Positions 1 to 9,282 of a stretch of DNA of 64,000 nucleotides are shown piece after piece. Made by a program: the position numbers and the translations under genes. The notes beneath the pieces were generated by a model, which did no database searches, was not told the origin of the DNA, and saw only the letters and a list, made by a program, of their open reading frames with translations. Every line of letters starts with the position of its first letter. Within the stretch, counting starts at the first letter, position 1. The DNA is from CAYUQT01 sp964446835 (GTDB lineage Bacteria > Planctomycetota > Phycisphaerae > UBA1845 > JAFGLZ01). Where the stretch lies: contig CAYUQT010000041.1 in the NCBI GenBank assembly GCA_964446835.1, positions 20,842 through 84,841 of the forward strand, read 5' to 3'.

Positions 1-1
1 A

Positions 2-1591
2 GAGGCCATTACGCTCTACCAACGGTGCACCGGCGAGGGCACGCCGGTGTATTGGCAGCTTCGTGCCCACATGGCGATCGCCGGATGCCGCGCCAAGCAG
101 CGGCGGTTCGACGAATCCATCGAGATCTATCGGCGCCTGCAAACGAGGTTCTCGCTGGTGCTCAGGGGGTTGGACGAGCCCTCGTTGTTCTCGGTGAACC
201 TCGCCCTGATCGACGTGCTGACCCAGGCCGGCCGGCGCCAGGAAGCCGGCGCCACCGCCGAAGCTCTCCTTCGTGACGCCGAGAACGGCCAGATTCCAAT
301 TCCCGTTCGGGCCTACACCGACCTGCTGATCCGACGTCTGTCCGATCTGACCGGTGCCCCCCGGGAAGAGGTCCGTCGGGCGGAATCACGTCTGGCCGCC
401 GTAGCCGCCCGCCAGCAGGAACTCACCGGCGCGGTGGTCTCGGTTCGAACGTGGATGGAGCCCCGGCTCGACCTGCCGCATGGACGGAAGGACAGCGGCG
501 TTCAGTTTCTGAACGACATGCTGTGTGTCCCGCCGCGTGTTCTGGTATATCGTCGGTCGGAAAGCCCCGGATCGGATCCCGTCGTCGGGTTAAGTATCCC
601 GCTGCCACAGCTCTTCCAGTCACTGATTCTGCCGACGATCAACGCAGCCGCTCAGCTCGATCTGACGGTTCACCAGGTGGGACGGGGCGTGCCCGACGGG
701 ATCCCCTGGTCGATCATTCTGCCCGCCCCTCTCCAGTACTGGCGGATTCAGCCGAGTGCCGTGTTCCTCGACGGGCTCGAACGCGAGGTGCGGCGCCAGA
801 CGTGGGTGTACGTCACCCTGACCCTGATCGGCCTGGCCGTGCTGGCGGGAGCGGTGGGCATCTGGCTGGTGGCGTTGCGCCGTGAGGTGGCGCTCAGCCG
901 CCTGAAGAACGAATTCGTCGCCAACGTTTCACACGAGCTCAAGACCCCCTTGGCGCTGATCCGGTTGTTCGGTGAAACGCTGATGAGCGGACGGGCCGTC
1001 GGAGATCAGAAGCGTCAGGAGTACTATCGTGTGATCACCCGCGAGAGTGAACGACTGACCCATCTGATCGACAATATTCTGGACTTCTCGCGGATTGAAG
1101 CCGGCCACAAGCGGTATGAACGGACCCCATGCGATCTCGGAGAGGTGGTCCGGCAGACGGTGGAGTCGTACCGTCTCCAGCTCGACCACCACGGCTTCAC
1201 GTGCGAGGTCGACATCCGGCCCGGCCTGCCTTCGACGCGTGCCGATGCCAACGCAATTTCCCAGGCGGTCTTGAATCTGTTGAACAATGCCGTCAAATAC
1301 TCTCAGGAGAACAAGTACGTCGGGGTTCGCGTGGAGCGGCACCGACGGAGCGGGCAGGAAGGCGTGCTGATCACGGTTGCCGATCGGGGCATCGGAATTC
1401 CCCCCGAGGAGCAGGAGCGGCTCTTTGAGAGCTTCTTCCGCGGAAGCCACGAAGTCGTTCGCGCGACGCGGGGAACGGGGCTTGGGCTCACGCTGGTCCG
1501 GCACATAGTGGCCGGCCACGACGGCGATCTGTGGGTGGACAGCACGCCCGGAAGCGGCAGCACGTTCGCCATCTTCCTGCCCGAAGCCTGA
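2..1591 (+). CDS. Sensor histidine kinase, 5' end cut off by the window edge
   Basis: Transmembrane sensor kinase that would phosphorylate the response regulator encoded 24 bp downstream. The reading frame is open to the left edge of the window, so the true start lies outside; the GTG at 47 is only an internal candidate. The N-terminal part has helical, TPR-like repeats (an A-x-C-x-A-K-Q-R-R-F-D-E type repeat near the edge), then a domain of unknown fold. One membrane segment follows near residues 248-272, counted from the GTG at 47. The kinase core has an H-box with the phospho-acceptor His near residue 296 (motif SHELKTP), an N-box (LLNNAVKYS), a G1 box (DRGIGIP) and a G2 box (GTGLGLTL). 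The family is certain; the signal is unknown. TPR repeats in a sensor suggest protein-protein sensing, which is inference. Confidence 0.93.
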   Translation, partial: EAITLYQRCTGEGTPVYWQLRAHMAIAGCRAKQRRFDESIEIYRRLQTRFSLVLRGLDEPSLFSVNLALIDVLTQAGRRQEAGATAEALLRDAENGQIPIPVRAYTDLLIRRLSDLTGAPREEVRRAESRLAAVAARQQELTGAVVSVRTWMEPRLDLPHGRKDSGVQFLNDMLCVPPRVLVYRRSESPGSDPVVGLSIPLPQLFQSLILPTINAAAQLDLTVHQVGRGVPDGIPWSIILPAPLQYWRIQPSAVFLDGLEREVRRQTWVYVTLTLIGLAVLAGAVGIWLVALRREVALSRLKNEFVANVSHELKTPLALIRLFGETLMSGRAVGDQKRQEYYRVITRESERLTHLIDNILDFSRIEAGHKRYERTPCDLGEVVRQTVESYRLQLDHHGFTCEVDIRPGLPSTRADANAISQAVLNLLNNAVKYSQENKYVGVRVERHRRSGQEGVLITVADRGIGIPPEEQERLFESFFRGSHEVVRATRGTGLGLTLVRHIVAGHDGDLWVDSTPGSGSTFAIFLPEA

Positions 1592-1615
1592 TGCCCGGTC
1601 GTCAAGGAGCCTGTC

Positions 1616-2296
1616 ATGGCGCGCATTTTGATCGTTGAGGATGAGGCGGACCTGGCCATGGGACTCTCGGACAACCTCCAGTTCGAGGGCCACGAGGTCC
1701 AGATCGCCCAGAACGGCCCGGCCGGCCTGGAACAGGTCCGAGGGTGGCGCCCGGACCTCGTCCTGTTGGACATCATGTTGCCGAAGATGGACGGCTTCGA
1801 GGTCTGTCGGACCATCCGTCACATGGGGATGACGATGCCGATCCTCATGCTGACCGCCCGAGGCCAGGAGGTGGACAAGGTCCGCGGACTTGAACTGGGT
1901 GCCGACGACTACATCACCAAACCGTTCGGTGTAGCCGAGTTGCTCGCACGCATCAAAGCGGCCCTTCGGCGCGGCAGCAGCATGGGCGTGACCGTCCGGC
2001 ACGTTCGCATCGGCCCGGCGGAGGTCGATCTCAGCAAGGGACAGGTGGTGCGGGGACGACACACCTACCCCCTGGGACACTATGAGATCGAGATCCTCAA
2101 GATGCTTCTCGACCGGGTCGAGCAGCCGGTAGGCCGCGAAGAGATGCTTGAGACGATCTGGGGCATTCAGGGCTTCCCGACGGATCGGACGGTGGATAAT
2201 CACATCGTCAGCCTCCGTCGGAAGATCGAACCCAATGCCAAACGCCCGCAGCATATTCTCACGGTACAGAGGGTGGGCTATAAGCTGGTGCCCTGA
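1616..2296 (+). CDS. OmpR/PhoB-type response regulator
   Basis: DNA-binding response regulator of 226 residues, normal length for the OmpR class. The receiver domain (about 1-120) has the acidic pair in VEDE, the phospho-acceptor Asp52 in LLDIMLP and the conserved Lys102 in TKPFG. The C-terminal winged helix (about 135-226) ends with the usual RxVGYKLVP-type strand. It follows the kinase gene by 24 bp with an AGGAG-like site before the ATG, so the two form a two-component operon. The large membrane VWA protein downstream may be part of the same unit. Its DNA targets are not visible. Confidence 0.95.
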   Translation: MARILIVEDEADLAMGLSDNLQFEGHEVQIAQNGPAGLEQVRGWRPDLVLLDIMLPKMDGFEVCRTIRHMGMTMPILMLTARGQEVDKVRGLELGADDYITKPFGVAELLARIKAALRRGSSMGVTVRHVRIGPAEVDLSKGQVVRGRHTYPLGHYEIEILKMLLDRVEQPVGREEMLETIWGIQGFPTDRTVDNHIVSLRRKIEPNAKRPQHILTVQRVGYKLVP

Positions 2297-2425
2297 GTCG
2301 CGTCGGAATCCGAAGCACCGCCCCACCGAGGGCGACGAACAGAGGTCGAACTCAGGAGCTGGAACTCTCACGACACCTGCGGGAAACTCGAAACAGCGCC
2401 GCCGTGCCAGGACGGGATCTCCGAC

Positions 2426-5032
2426 ATGCCCCTTGCCGATCTCTTCATCGAACCGGACGAGCAACTCTGGGCTGCACTCCCCGCTCTGCTCCTGGTGATG
2501 ATCGTCCTGGATGTGGTATGGCTCCGACCGATTCGCGGCGACGCCCCCACACCCCTTGGCCGCCGCCGGGCGGGCATCATCGGAATACTCCTGGGATTGG
2601 GGCTCCTTCTGCTGTGGACCCATCCGGGCCTGTCGGCGAAGGCTCGGTGGTGGTACCCCACGTGGACGATCATCCTCTTCTGGGTCGTCGCCGCACGCGA
2701 GGGGGCCCTCCGAAGCGGCACGAGGTCGAAGACGAGTCCATGGTTGATCGTCCCGACCTGTGCGATGGGAGCCGGACTCACCCTCGTCCTGTTTGCCCGG
2801 GGCTCATGGTGGATGAGTCCCGGCGTTCTGATTTGCTCGGTGATCGGCATCATGCTCCTGGCGGCCCTGTGGAGCCTGAGAGGCTACCGCCCCAGGACGC
2901 CGGACGACTCGGGCCGGAGAATACTGGCGCCGGCACTGCGAATCCTGGCCCTGATGGTGTTGGCGATCCTGCTGGTCAATCCGATCATCCGCACCAAGCA
3001 GGTCCGGTATGAGAAGGCCAGGCTGCTGGTCCTGCTGGACGACTCCCGATCCATGTCGATCCGTGATGTCATGCCCTCGATCCATTCACAAGCCGTCAGT
3101 CGCGCCACAGCGCTGAACACCACCCTGACGACCCACACGTACGAGTTCGACCGCATCGGACGGGAGCTGGACTGGGTGTCCTATCGCTTCTCGACGCAAC
3201 TGACGCGAGACAAGCAGCTTTCCATCCGCCCGAATGGAAAGGCAACGGCCCTGGGCGACGCGATCCAGCAGGCCTACGAAGACAGTCTGGCCGAGGGCCG
3301 TCCGGTTGGAGGTATCCTCCTGTTCACCGATGGAGCGAGCAACCTGGCGGGACGGGCCGAACCTGCGGCCGCGGCGGCGGCCCTGGCAGCGGGACACGTG
3401 CCCCTCTGGATTGTGGGCGTCGGAAACGAAACGCCCAGCGGACAGACGCGAAGCATCGAAGCCCGCAATCTGTTCATGGCCGGACGGATCGCGGTCATGA
3501 ATCAACTGCCGGTAACGGCCGAGTTCGGTTTCATCGGCATGCAGGGCGAACCGTCGCGCATCGAGTTGCTGTTCGACGATGAAGTGGTCGACCGGCAGCG
3601 TGCCGAATGCACGCGATCTCACGAGGCCCGCCAGTTTCGATTCACGTTCACCCCATCGGTGGGTGGGCTGCACAAGGTCACCGTCCGGGCCGTCCCCGAG
3701 CGGTTTCGCACCGAGGGCCCCCCGGCCCAGATGAGCCAGTACCTGCATGTTACAGACGACGCGATACGCGTGCTCTACATCGAAGGCCGGCCGCGGTATG
3801 AAGGTGCGTTCCTCGCGAGGGCCCTGGCCGCTGCCGGTGAACACATCCGATTTCACAAGACCGTTCTGGCCGCCCCCGCCGACGAGAACCTCCCGCGTTC
3901 GCCCGGCGGACCCGCCGGACAGTGGCAGTGGTACCATGCGATCATTCTTGGCGACATGACGATCTCGGAGATCAGCCACGAACAGATGAAGCAGCTCCGG
4001 CGACAGGTCGGCGACGCGGGCTGCGGACTGGCCATATTGGGCGGCAAATCCCTGATGGCCAACCCCGCCCTGAACGGCACCCCCCTGGCCGAACTCCTTC
4101 CGGTAGCCCCCGGTGCCGACTGGATCGAACAGGAAGTGATCGTGAAACCTACACCCGCCGGGCTTTCAAACCCCATCGTCCAGATCGCCGAACCGGGCGG
4201 CGATCTGTCGACTGTCTGGATGAGTCTGCCCCCCATGAGGGGTGCGTGCCGGTTCACGTCGCCCAAACCCGCGGCACAGATCGTGGCGACGGGGCCGAAC
4301 GATCAGCCGATGATCGTCACTCAGACCTATGGTGCCGGACGGGTGGCCCTGTTCGCGTTCGACTCGACGTGGCAATGGTGCATGAAGCGGGACGACGGGC
4401 TTCGATACCATCGCACGTTCTGGCGACAGGTCGTCTTGTGGCTGGCCAATCGCAAGCCGGCCGTCTGGATCAGCTCGCAGCGTCCAAGATACCAGCTTCC
4501 CCTCATCCTGGGCGGGCAACAGCGCGTCGAGGTTCAGGCGGGACTGGACAGCCCGATCAGCGGGCAGACGATCACAGACGCCCGGCTCGATGTGCAGATG
4601 GTCCTGCCCAGCGGACAATCCATCCCACTGACGATGGCACCCGACGGCGACCACTTCACGACGACGGTCAGCCCCCAGACCGACGGGATCTACACGCTGC
4701 GACTGGCCGCCAGAACCGCTGACCGCGAAATCGGCAAGGCCGAAGGGCAGTTTGTCGTGGACTCTCCGGACATCGAGATGAGCCGGCCACTGGCCGACTT
4801 CGATCTGCTTCGCGACATGGCGGCCAAGACTCACCCCGCCGGCGGCAAGTTCGTCACGCTCGATCAGGTCAGCCGCCTGCTCAAAGAGATTGGCTCAAAC
4901 GACTATCGCCGTCGCATCGAAGAGACACAGGTCCACGATCTGGCCCATGAGGGCCGATGGCGGATATGGACGATCTTCTGCGGCCTGCTGCTCGCCGAAT
5001 GGGTTGTTCGCAAACGACGAGGCCTGGTCTGA
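2426..5032 (+). CDS. Membrane protein with VWA-like and glutamine-amidotransferase-like domains
   Basis: An 868-residue integral membrane protein of a type common in Planctomycetota and related phyla (VWA domain plus class I GATase-like fold). About six hydrophobic segments lie in residues 18-185. A von Willebrand A-like domain follows, with a MIDAS-type D-x-S-x-S (D205, S207, S209). Near residues 445-560 there is a GATase1-like Rossmann segment (VLYIEGRPRYE ... GAGxGLAILGG-type motifs). A last membrane helix lies near 843-860, before a basic tail. No obvious catalytic Cys elbow is visible, so the GATase-like part is probably structural. Relatives often sit next to MoxR/BatA-type genes. Here the partner is a two-component system, so a role in envelope stress or surface assembly is possible but inferred. 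Confidence 0.8.
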   Translation: MPLADLFIEPDEQLWAALPALLLVMIVLDVVWLRPIRGDAPTPLGRRRAGIIGILLGLGLLLLWTHPGLSAKARWWYPTWTIILFWVVAAREGALRSGTRSKTSPWLIVPTCAMGAGLTLVLFARGSWWMSPGVLICSVIGIMLLAALWSLRGYRPRTPDDSGRRILAPALRILALMVLAILLVNPIIRTKQVRYEKARLLVLLDDSRSMSIRDVMPSIHSQAVSRATALNTTLTTHTYEFDRIGRELDWVSYRFSTQLTRDKQLSIRPNGKATALGDAIQQAYEDSLAEGRPVGGILLFTDGASNLAGRAEPAAAAAALAAGHVPLWIVGVGNETPSGQTRSIEARNLFMAGRIAVMNQLPVTAEFGFIGMQGEPSRIELLFDDEVVDRQRAECTRSHEARQFRFTFTPSVGGLHKVTVRAVPERFRTEGPPAQMSQYLHVTDDAIRVLYIEGRPRYEGAFLARALAAAGEHIRFHKTVLAAPADENLPRSPGGPAGQWQWYHAIILGDMTISEISHEQMKQLRRQVGDAGCGLAILGGKSLMANPALNGTPLAELLPVAPGADWIEQEVIVKPTPAGLSNPIVQIAEPGGDLSTVWMSLPPMRGACRFTSPKPAAQIVATGPNDQPMIVTQTYGAGRVALFAFDSTWQWCMKRDDGLRYHRTFWRQVVLWLANRKPAVWISSQRPRYQLPLILGGQQRVEVQAGLDSPISGQTITDARLDVQMVLPSGQSIPLTMAPDGDHFTTTVSPQTDGIYTLRLAARTADREIGKAEGQFVVDSPDIEMSRPLADFDLLRDMAAKTHPAGGKFVTLDQVSRLLKEIGSNDYRRRIEETQVHDLAHEGRWRIWTIFCGLLLAEWVVRKRRGLV

Positions 5033-5076
5033 CGATTCGACTCGCCGGAGCCGTCCGCCGCCTGCGAACCGAGGGG

Positions 5077-5805
5077 CTACTGCCCCTGCTTCGGCAGCTC
5101 GCGAATGTAGACATTCTTGAACCACAGCGTGTTGCCGTGGTTCTGAAGCTCGATCTGCCCCGTCGGATAGATTGGCTTGTTGCGATCCCAGTAGTTCTCG
5201 AGCACGACGCTGTCAACCACCAGCTTGCCGTTGAGCTTCACGGTCACGCGGTCGCCCACCATCTTGATGTAGAACGTGTTCCACTGCCCAATCGGATTGT
5301 CCGCTTTGACCAGCGGCTTGGAGGGATTCTTCTGATTGTTGTACAGGCCGCCGGATCCCAGGCCGCCCGCCGGACCGTCGGAGGGATCCCAGATCTGGAC
5401 CTGGGGCGAGCCACGAAGATAGACCCCGCTGTCGCCCTTCGGGAGGATCTTCCAGTCGACGAACATTTCGAAATCGCCGTAGTCCTTGGCGGTGCAGAGG
5501 CTGTCGCCCTTGCCGTCGAACTCCAGGGCGCCATCCACGACATGCCAGTGGGCCCGCATCTTCTCGTCGGCCTTCTTCTGCTCCTCGGCCAGCTTCTCAG
5601 GAGACATCTTGGCCCGTTCTTCCGGATTGGCAACCAGACCCTTCCAACCCGCAAGGTCTTTGCCGTTGAACAGGGCAACATAACCCTTGGGTGGAACATT
5701 GTCCTTCCGGTGCTTGCGCTTGCCTTCGGACTTCTCCGCGGCAAAGGCCAGCGAGGCGCTCAGGGTCAGAACGGCAAGAGTTCGGAACATGGCAAGTGTC
5801 GTCAT
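5077..5805 (-). CDS. Secreted DUF1080 (3-keto-disaccharide hydrolase-type) protein
   Basis: Exported protein of about 242 residues with the DUF1080 jelly-roll (LamG-like) fold: FNGKDLAGWKG at the start of the domain, WHVVDGALEFDGKG, YGDFEMFVDWKI, GVYLRG and a C-terminal IELQNHG. These motifs define the family, which is linked to 3-keto-sugar/glycoside hydrolysis. The ATG at 5805 is chosen because a GGAG lies just upstream and the product then begins with a clean signal peptide (MTTLAMFRTLAVLTLSASLAFA). The open frame extends upstream, but without a signal sequence. It stands alone on the minus strand, convergent with the preceding plus-strand gene. Confidence 0.88.
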   Translation of the reverse strand: MTTLAMFRTLAVLTLSASLAFAAEKSEGKRKHRKDNVPPKGYVALFNGKDLAGWKGLVANPEERAKMSPEKLAEEQKKADEKMRAHWHVVDGALEFDGKGDSLCTAKDYGDFEMFVDWKILPKGDSGVYLRGSPQVQIWDPSDGPAGGLGSGGLYNNQKNPSKPLVKADNPIGQWNTFYIKMVGDRVTVKLNGKLVVDSVVLENYWDRNKPIYPTGQIELQNHGNTLWFKNVYIRELPKQGQ

Positions 5806-5973
5806 ATGCGCGTCTCCACGAGAATGGGAAAGAATTCCGTACGCTCCGGCCCGTCTATGTATCTCCTGAGAACCGGGGTTGTCAAGATGACCCGTCAGGA
5901 CCCCGACCACATACGGTTCAAGCCAATCGGCGACCTGAGTCGCTCCCGACGGCGAGAGCCACGCCTAGTCTTC

Positions 5974-6981
5974 TCAGATTACGGGTCGCTGGCCAATCAG
6001 AGAGTAGACCATGCCGTTCAGCATGTCGATGAGTTTCTTGCTCGACACCATGAGCTGCACGGTGAACCGGGCCATATTCGCATCCACGACCGGACACGGG
6101 TCGCGGTAGAGTTCCACATGCCCATCATACGCTGAGATGCTGGCCTGTTTGAGGGGAATGTTCTGTCGATAGTTGGGAAGCGTGGTGCGGAAGTACGCCT
6201 CCCCCGATATGGGTGCTCCATGGTAGATGCCCGCACAACTCGACACATCCCATACGGGATCGCACGCCCAGTAGTGGCCCGGCTCGTACGGACGCCCCCT
6301 GCCGACATGTGAGTACCACGACTCGTCGATCAGCAGGATGGCCTGACTCGGGGCATACACCTTGCTGGGCGTCATGATGGGACCGCTGAATTCCAGGGTG
6401 TATGTCGGCTGCAACGCGAACTTGGGCCTTCGGCACCAGGGGCCGCGCGTGTAGTTGAACGCCCGTTGATCACCTGTGCTGCCGGCATAGAACGAGACGG
6501 AAGCCGCGCCGTTGTCCGGTCTCCGAACGAACTCCGGACAGGCGTAGACCTCAGGAAAACGAGTGTACGTGTAGAGGCTGCCGCTGCGCGGCAGGTCAAC
6601 ACCCAGCATAGGCCAGTCGTCCTGATTGCTGAGGAACACCTTGGGCATCTGTGATTTGCTGGCAAGCCAATCCTCGTTCGGGTCGAAGTCATTCGGTCCG
6701 CCGTTGCCGCCACCGCCCCACGCCGGCTCAATACCGTAAACGATGTGGAAGGGCAGGAGTTCGGCATTGTCGTCGCCGTAGACGAACATGGCCTTGGTCA
6801 TCGTGCCGATTCGCGAGGCACAGAGGGTCGTTCTCGACTGCGCGCGGGCCCTGCCCAATGACGGCAGCAGGATAGACACCAGCAGGCCGATAATGGCCAC
6901 CACCACAAGCAGTTCGATGAGCGTGAACGCTCCGAGCTGCCCATCATTGGTGTTGTTCCGCCTCAACTGACGCCCTCCCAT
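5974..6981 (-). CDS. Type II secretion/type IV pilin-like pseudopilin
   Basis: Prepilin-type protein of about 335 residues. A short basic leader (GGRQLRRNN...) is followed by AFTLIELLVVVAIIGLLVSILLPSL, the class III signal and hydrophobic helix, with Glu at +5. The -1 residue is Ala instead of the usual Gly. The C-terminal part resembles the planctomycete prepilin-like proteins that occur in large paralogous sets. Start is uncertain: the ATG at 6981 gives a typical leader, while a TTG at 7011 has a better GAGAGG ribosome site. It is divergent from the alpha-galactosidase operon, with under 200 bp between them. Substrate or surface role unknown. Confidence 0.85.
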   Translation of the reverse strand: MGGRQLRRNNTNDGQLGAFTLIELLVVVAIIGLLVSILLPSLGRARAQSRTTLCASRIGTMTKAMFVYGDDNAELLPFHIVYGIEPAWGGGGNGGPNDFDPNEDWLASKSQMPKVFLSNQDDWPMLGVDLPRSGSLYTYTRFPEVYACPEFVRRPDNGAASVSFYAGSTGDQRAFNYTRGPWCRRPKFALQPTYTLEFSGPIMTPSKVYAPSQAILLIDESWYSHVGRGRPYEPGHYWACDPVWDVSSCAGIYHGAPISGEAYFRTTLPNYRQNIPLKQASISAYDGHVELYRDPCPVVDANMARFTVQLMVSSKKLIDMLNGMVYSLIGQRPVI

Positions 6982-7175
6982 GATGTGCAGAACGGTCAGA
7001 CGACCGAGCAAGGACTTGCCTCTCGCTCTAGCTTATACCGAATGAACGGCAATTCCACCAGTCTCTGCATAGAAGTCCTGTACTCCGAAACCAAACTCGC
7101 CTCCCTTCTAGGCGGGTGCCACAGGTGCTATGCTTGCGACCGCAGTGGGACAACCTGCAAAAGGAGCCAGACCTG

Positions 7176-9269
7176 ATGACACGAACAGGCATCACGATGT
7201 GCATACTGGGCTGTCTTGCGATACCCACAGAGATCCATGCCGTTTCGGTGGAACCCGACGAAATAGCCGCCGCCCAGGCGTGGCGATCTGCGACGTTTAA
7301 GAATGGGCAGACGCTGCCGTTTTCGTTCACGTACGCAGACCGCCCCTCGGCGGAACTGTTGACGGGCTGGGAATCCACGTCCGGCGAGAAGCGGCTCGAC
7401 GATGCCCGCACGGAGCATACGCTGACCTGCACCGATCCGCAGACGAAACTCACCCTGCAATGCGTGGCGGTCGCGTACAAAGACTTCCCGACCATCGAGT
7501 GGACGCTCCATTTGCGGAACGCCGGCGCTGCGGATACACCGATCGTGGCGGACCTCCAGGCCCTGGACGCACGTTTCCAGCGGAGTGCGGACGGTGAGTT
7601 CACACTGCACCACTACACCGGCAGCCCGTGCCAACCGAATGATTTTGAACCCCACGAAACGGTGCTGGCCCCGAAGGCGGTCAAGCAGATTACGGCGGCG
7701 GGCGGGCGGCCGACCAGCAGCGACCTGTCCTACTTCAACATTGCATGGCCCGGCGAGGGTGTGATCGTCGCCGTGGGCTGGCCGGGCCAGTGGGCGGCCA
7801 CATTCGCGCGCGATGAGGCCAACGGCCTGCGAATTCGCGCCGGGCAGGAACGGACCCGCTTCAAGCTGCACCCCGGCGAGGAGGTCCGTTCGCCGCTGAT
7901 CGCACTCCAGTTCTACAAGGGTGACCACATCCGATCGCAGAACGTCTGGCGGCAGTGGATGGTGGCCCACAACCTGCCAAGGCCCGGCGGCAACCTTCCG
8001 CCGCCGCTCTGGACACCCTGCAGTTCGCACCAGTTCGGTGAGATGATCCACGCCAACGAGGACAATCAGAAGGCGTTCATCGACCGCTATGTCGAAGAAG
8101 GCCTCAAGCCCGATTACTGGTGGATGGATGCGGGCTGGTACATCAACAACGGTACCTGGGTGAACACCGGCACCTGGCAGGTCGATCCCAATCGCTTCCC
8201 TCGCGGACTGCGGGCCGTCAGCGACCATGCCCACGCCAAGGGCATCAAGATTATCACATGGTTTGAGCCCGAACGGGTGACCAAGGGCACGTGGCTCTAC
8301 GAGAAGCACCCGGAATGGCTGCTCCCACCGAAAGGCTTGCCCAAGCCCCTGAGCTATCAGAACGACTGGAAACTCCTGAACCTCGGCGACCCGAACGCCC
8401 GCGAGTGGCTGACGAACCATGTGGACAGGATTCTGACGGAACAAGGCATCGACCTCTATCGGCAGGATTTCAACATGGACCCGCTCTGCTTCTGGAGGGC
8501 TAACGATGCCGAGGACCGCCAGGGCATCACCGAGAACAAGCACGTGGTGGGCTACCTGGCGTACTGGGACGAACTGCGCCGCCGGCATCCGAACATGCTC
8601 ATCGACACCTGTGCCTCAGGCGGTCGGCGGCTCGACCTGGAGACCCTCCGCCGGTCGGTGCCGTTCATCCGAAGCGACTTCCTGTTCGAACCCACGGCGG
8701 AGCAGTGTCACATGTACGGCATCTCGTTCTGGATCCCCTATCACGGTACCGGCGTGGTCGACGCGGCCTCCATGAAGGAGTCGAAAATTATCCCGCCGGC
8801 GTGGATGCCGAAGGACGAAAAGGGCCGGATCGCCTCGGACAGCTACCTGTATCGCAGCGTTATGTCTCCACACCTCACCCCGTGCTTCGACATGCGCAAG
8901 CAGAACATCGACTACGCCACCCTGCGCAAGCTGACAGCCCAGTGGCGGCAGATCGCCCCATGCTATTACGGCGACTACTATCCCCTGACGCCGTACAGCA
9001 AGACCAACGACCGGTGGATGGCCTGGCAGTTCGACCGGCCGGACCTTAAGGAAGGGATGGTCCAGGCATTTCGGCGCGGCGGCAGCCCGTCTGAGATCGA
9101 GCGATTCAAACTGCACGGCCTTGAAGCCGAGGCCCGTTACGCCGTCATCAACCTTGACGTCGCGAGCACGACCGAGATGACGGGACGCCAACTGATGGAA
9201 GAAGGCCTCTCGGTTCGCATCCCGGAGCCACTGGGGGCCGGCATCGTTACGTACAAGAAGGCCAACTGA
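7176..9269 (+). CDS. Secreted GH36-type alpha-galactosidase
   Basis: Glycoside hydrolase of the GH36/melibiase clan, expected to release terminal alpha-galactosyl residues. The start at 7176 follows AAGGAG at a 9-nt distance and opens a signal peptide (MTRTGITMCILGCLAIP...). An N-terminal beta-sandwich (about 30-280) precedes a TIM barrel with WWMDAGWY, ITWFEPERV, the nucleophile region YRQDFNMDP and the later CASGGRRLDLET and FIRSDF motifs carrying the acid/base region. About 697 residues, within family range. First gene of the long plus-strand operon, so it probably supplies galactose or a related sugar to the catabolic genes behind it. Confidence 0.92.
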   Translation: MTRTGITMCILGCLAIPTEIHAVSVEPDEIAAAQAWRSATFKNGQTLPFSFTYADRPSAELLTGWESTSGEKRLDDARTEHTLTCTDPQTKLTLQCVAVAYKDFPTIEWTLHLRNAGAADTPIVADLQALDARFQRSADGEFTLHHYTGSPCQPNDFEPHETVLAPKAVKQITAAGGRPTSSDLSYFNIAWPGEGVIVAVGWPGQWAATFARDEANGLRIRAGQERTRFKLHPGEEVRSPLIALQFYKGDHIRSQNVWRQWMVAHNLPRPGGNLPPPLWTPCSSHQFGEMIHANEDNQKAFIDRYVEEGLKPDYWWMDAGWYINNGTWVNTGTWQVDPNRFPRGLRAVSDHAHAKGIKIITWFEPERVTKGTWLYEKHPEWLLPPKGLPKPLSYQNDWKLLNLGDPNAREWLTNHVDRILTEQGIDLYRQDFNMDPLCFWRANDAEDRQGITENKHVVGYLAYWDELRRRHPNMLIDTCASGGRRLDLETLRRSVPFIRSDFLFEPTAEQCHMYGISFWIPYHGTGVVDAASMKESKIIPPAWMPKDEKGRIASDSYLYRSVMSPHLTPCFDMRKQNIDYATLRKLTAQWRQIAPCYYGDYYPLTPYSKTNDRWMAWQFDRPDLKEGMVQAFRRGGSPSEIERFKLHGLEAEARYAVINLDVASTTEMTGRQLMEEGLSVRIPEPLGAGIVTYKKAN

Positions 9270-9282
9270 GGGAGGCTGTTGG

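Noticed and set aside
929..2623. Long minus-strand open frame over the two-component genes
   Set aside because: No domain match; the plus strand carries clear kinase and regulator motifs.
7012..7175. Promoter for the sugar operon upstream of GH36
   Set aside because: A TATGCT hexamer occurs, but without an acceptable -35; not called.
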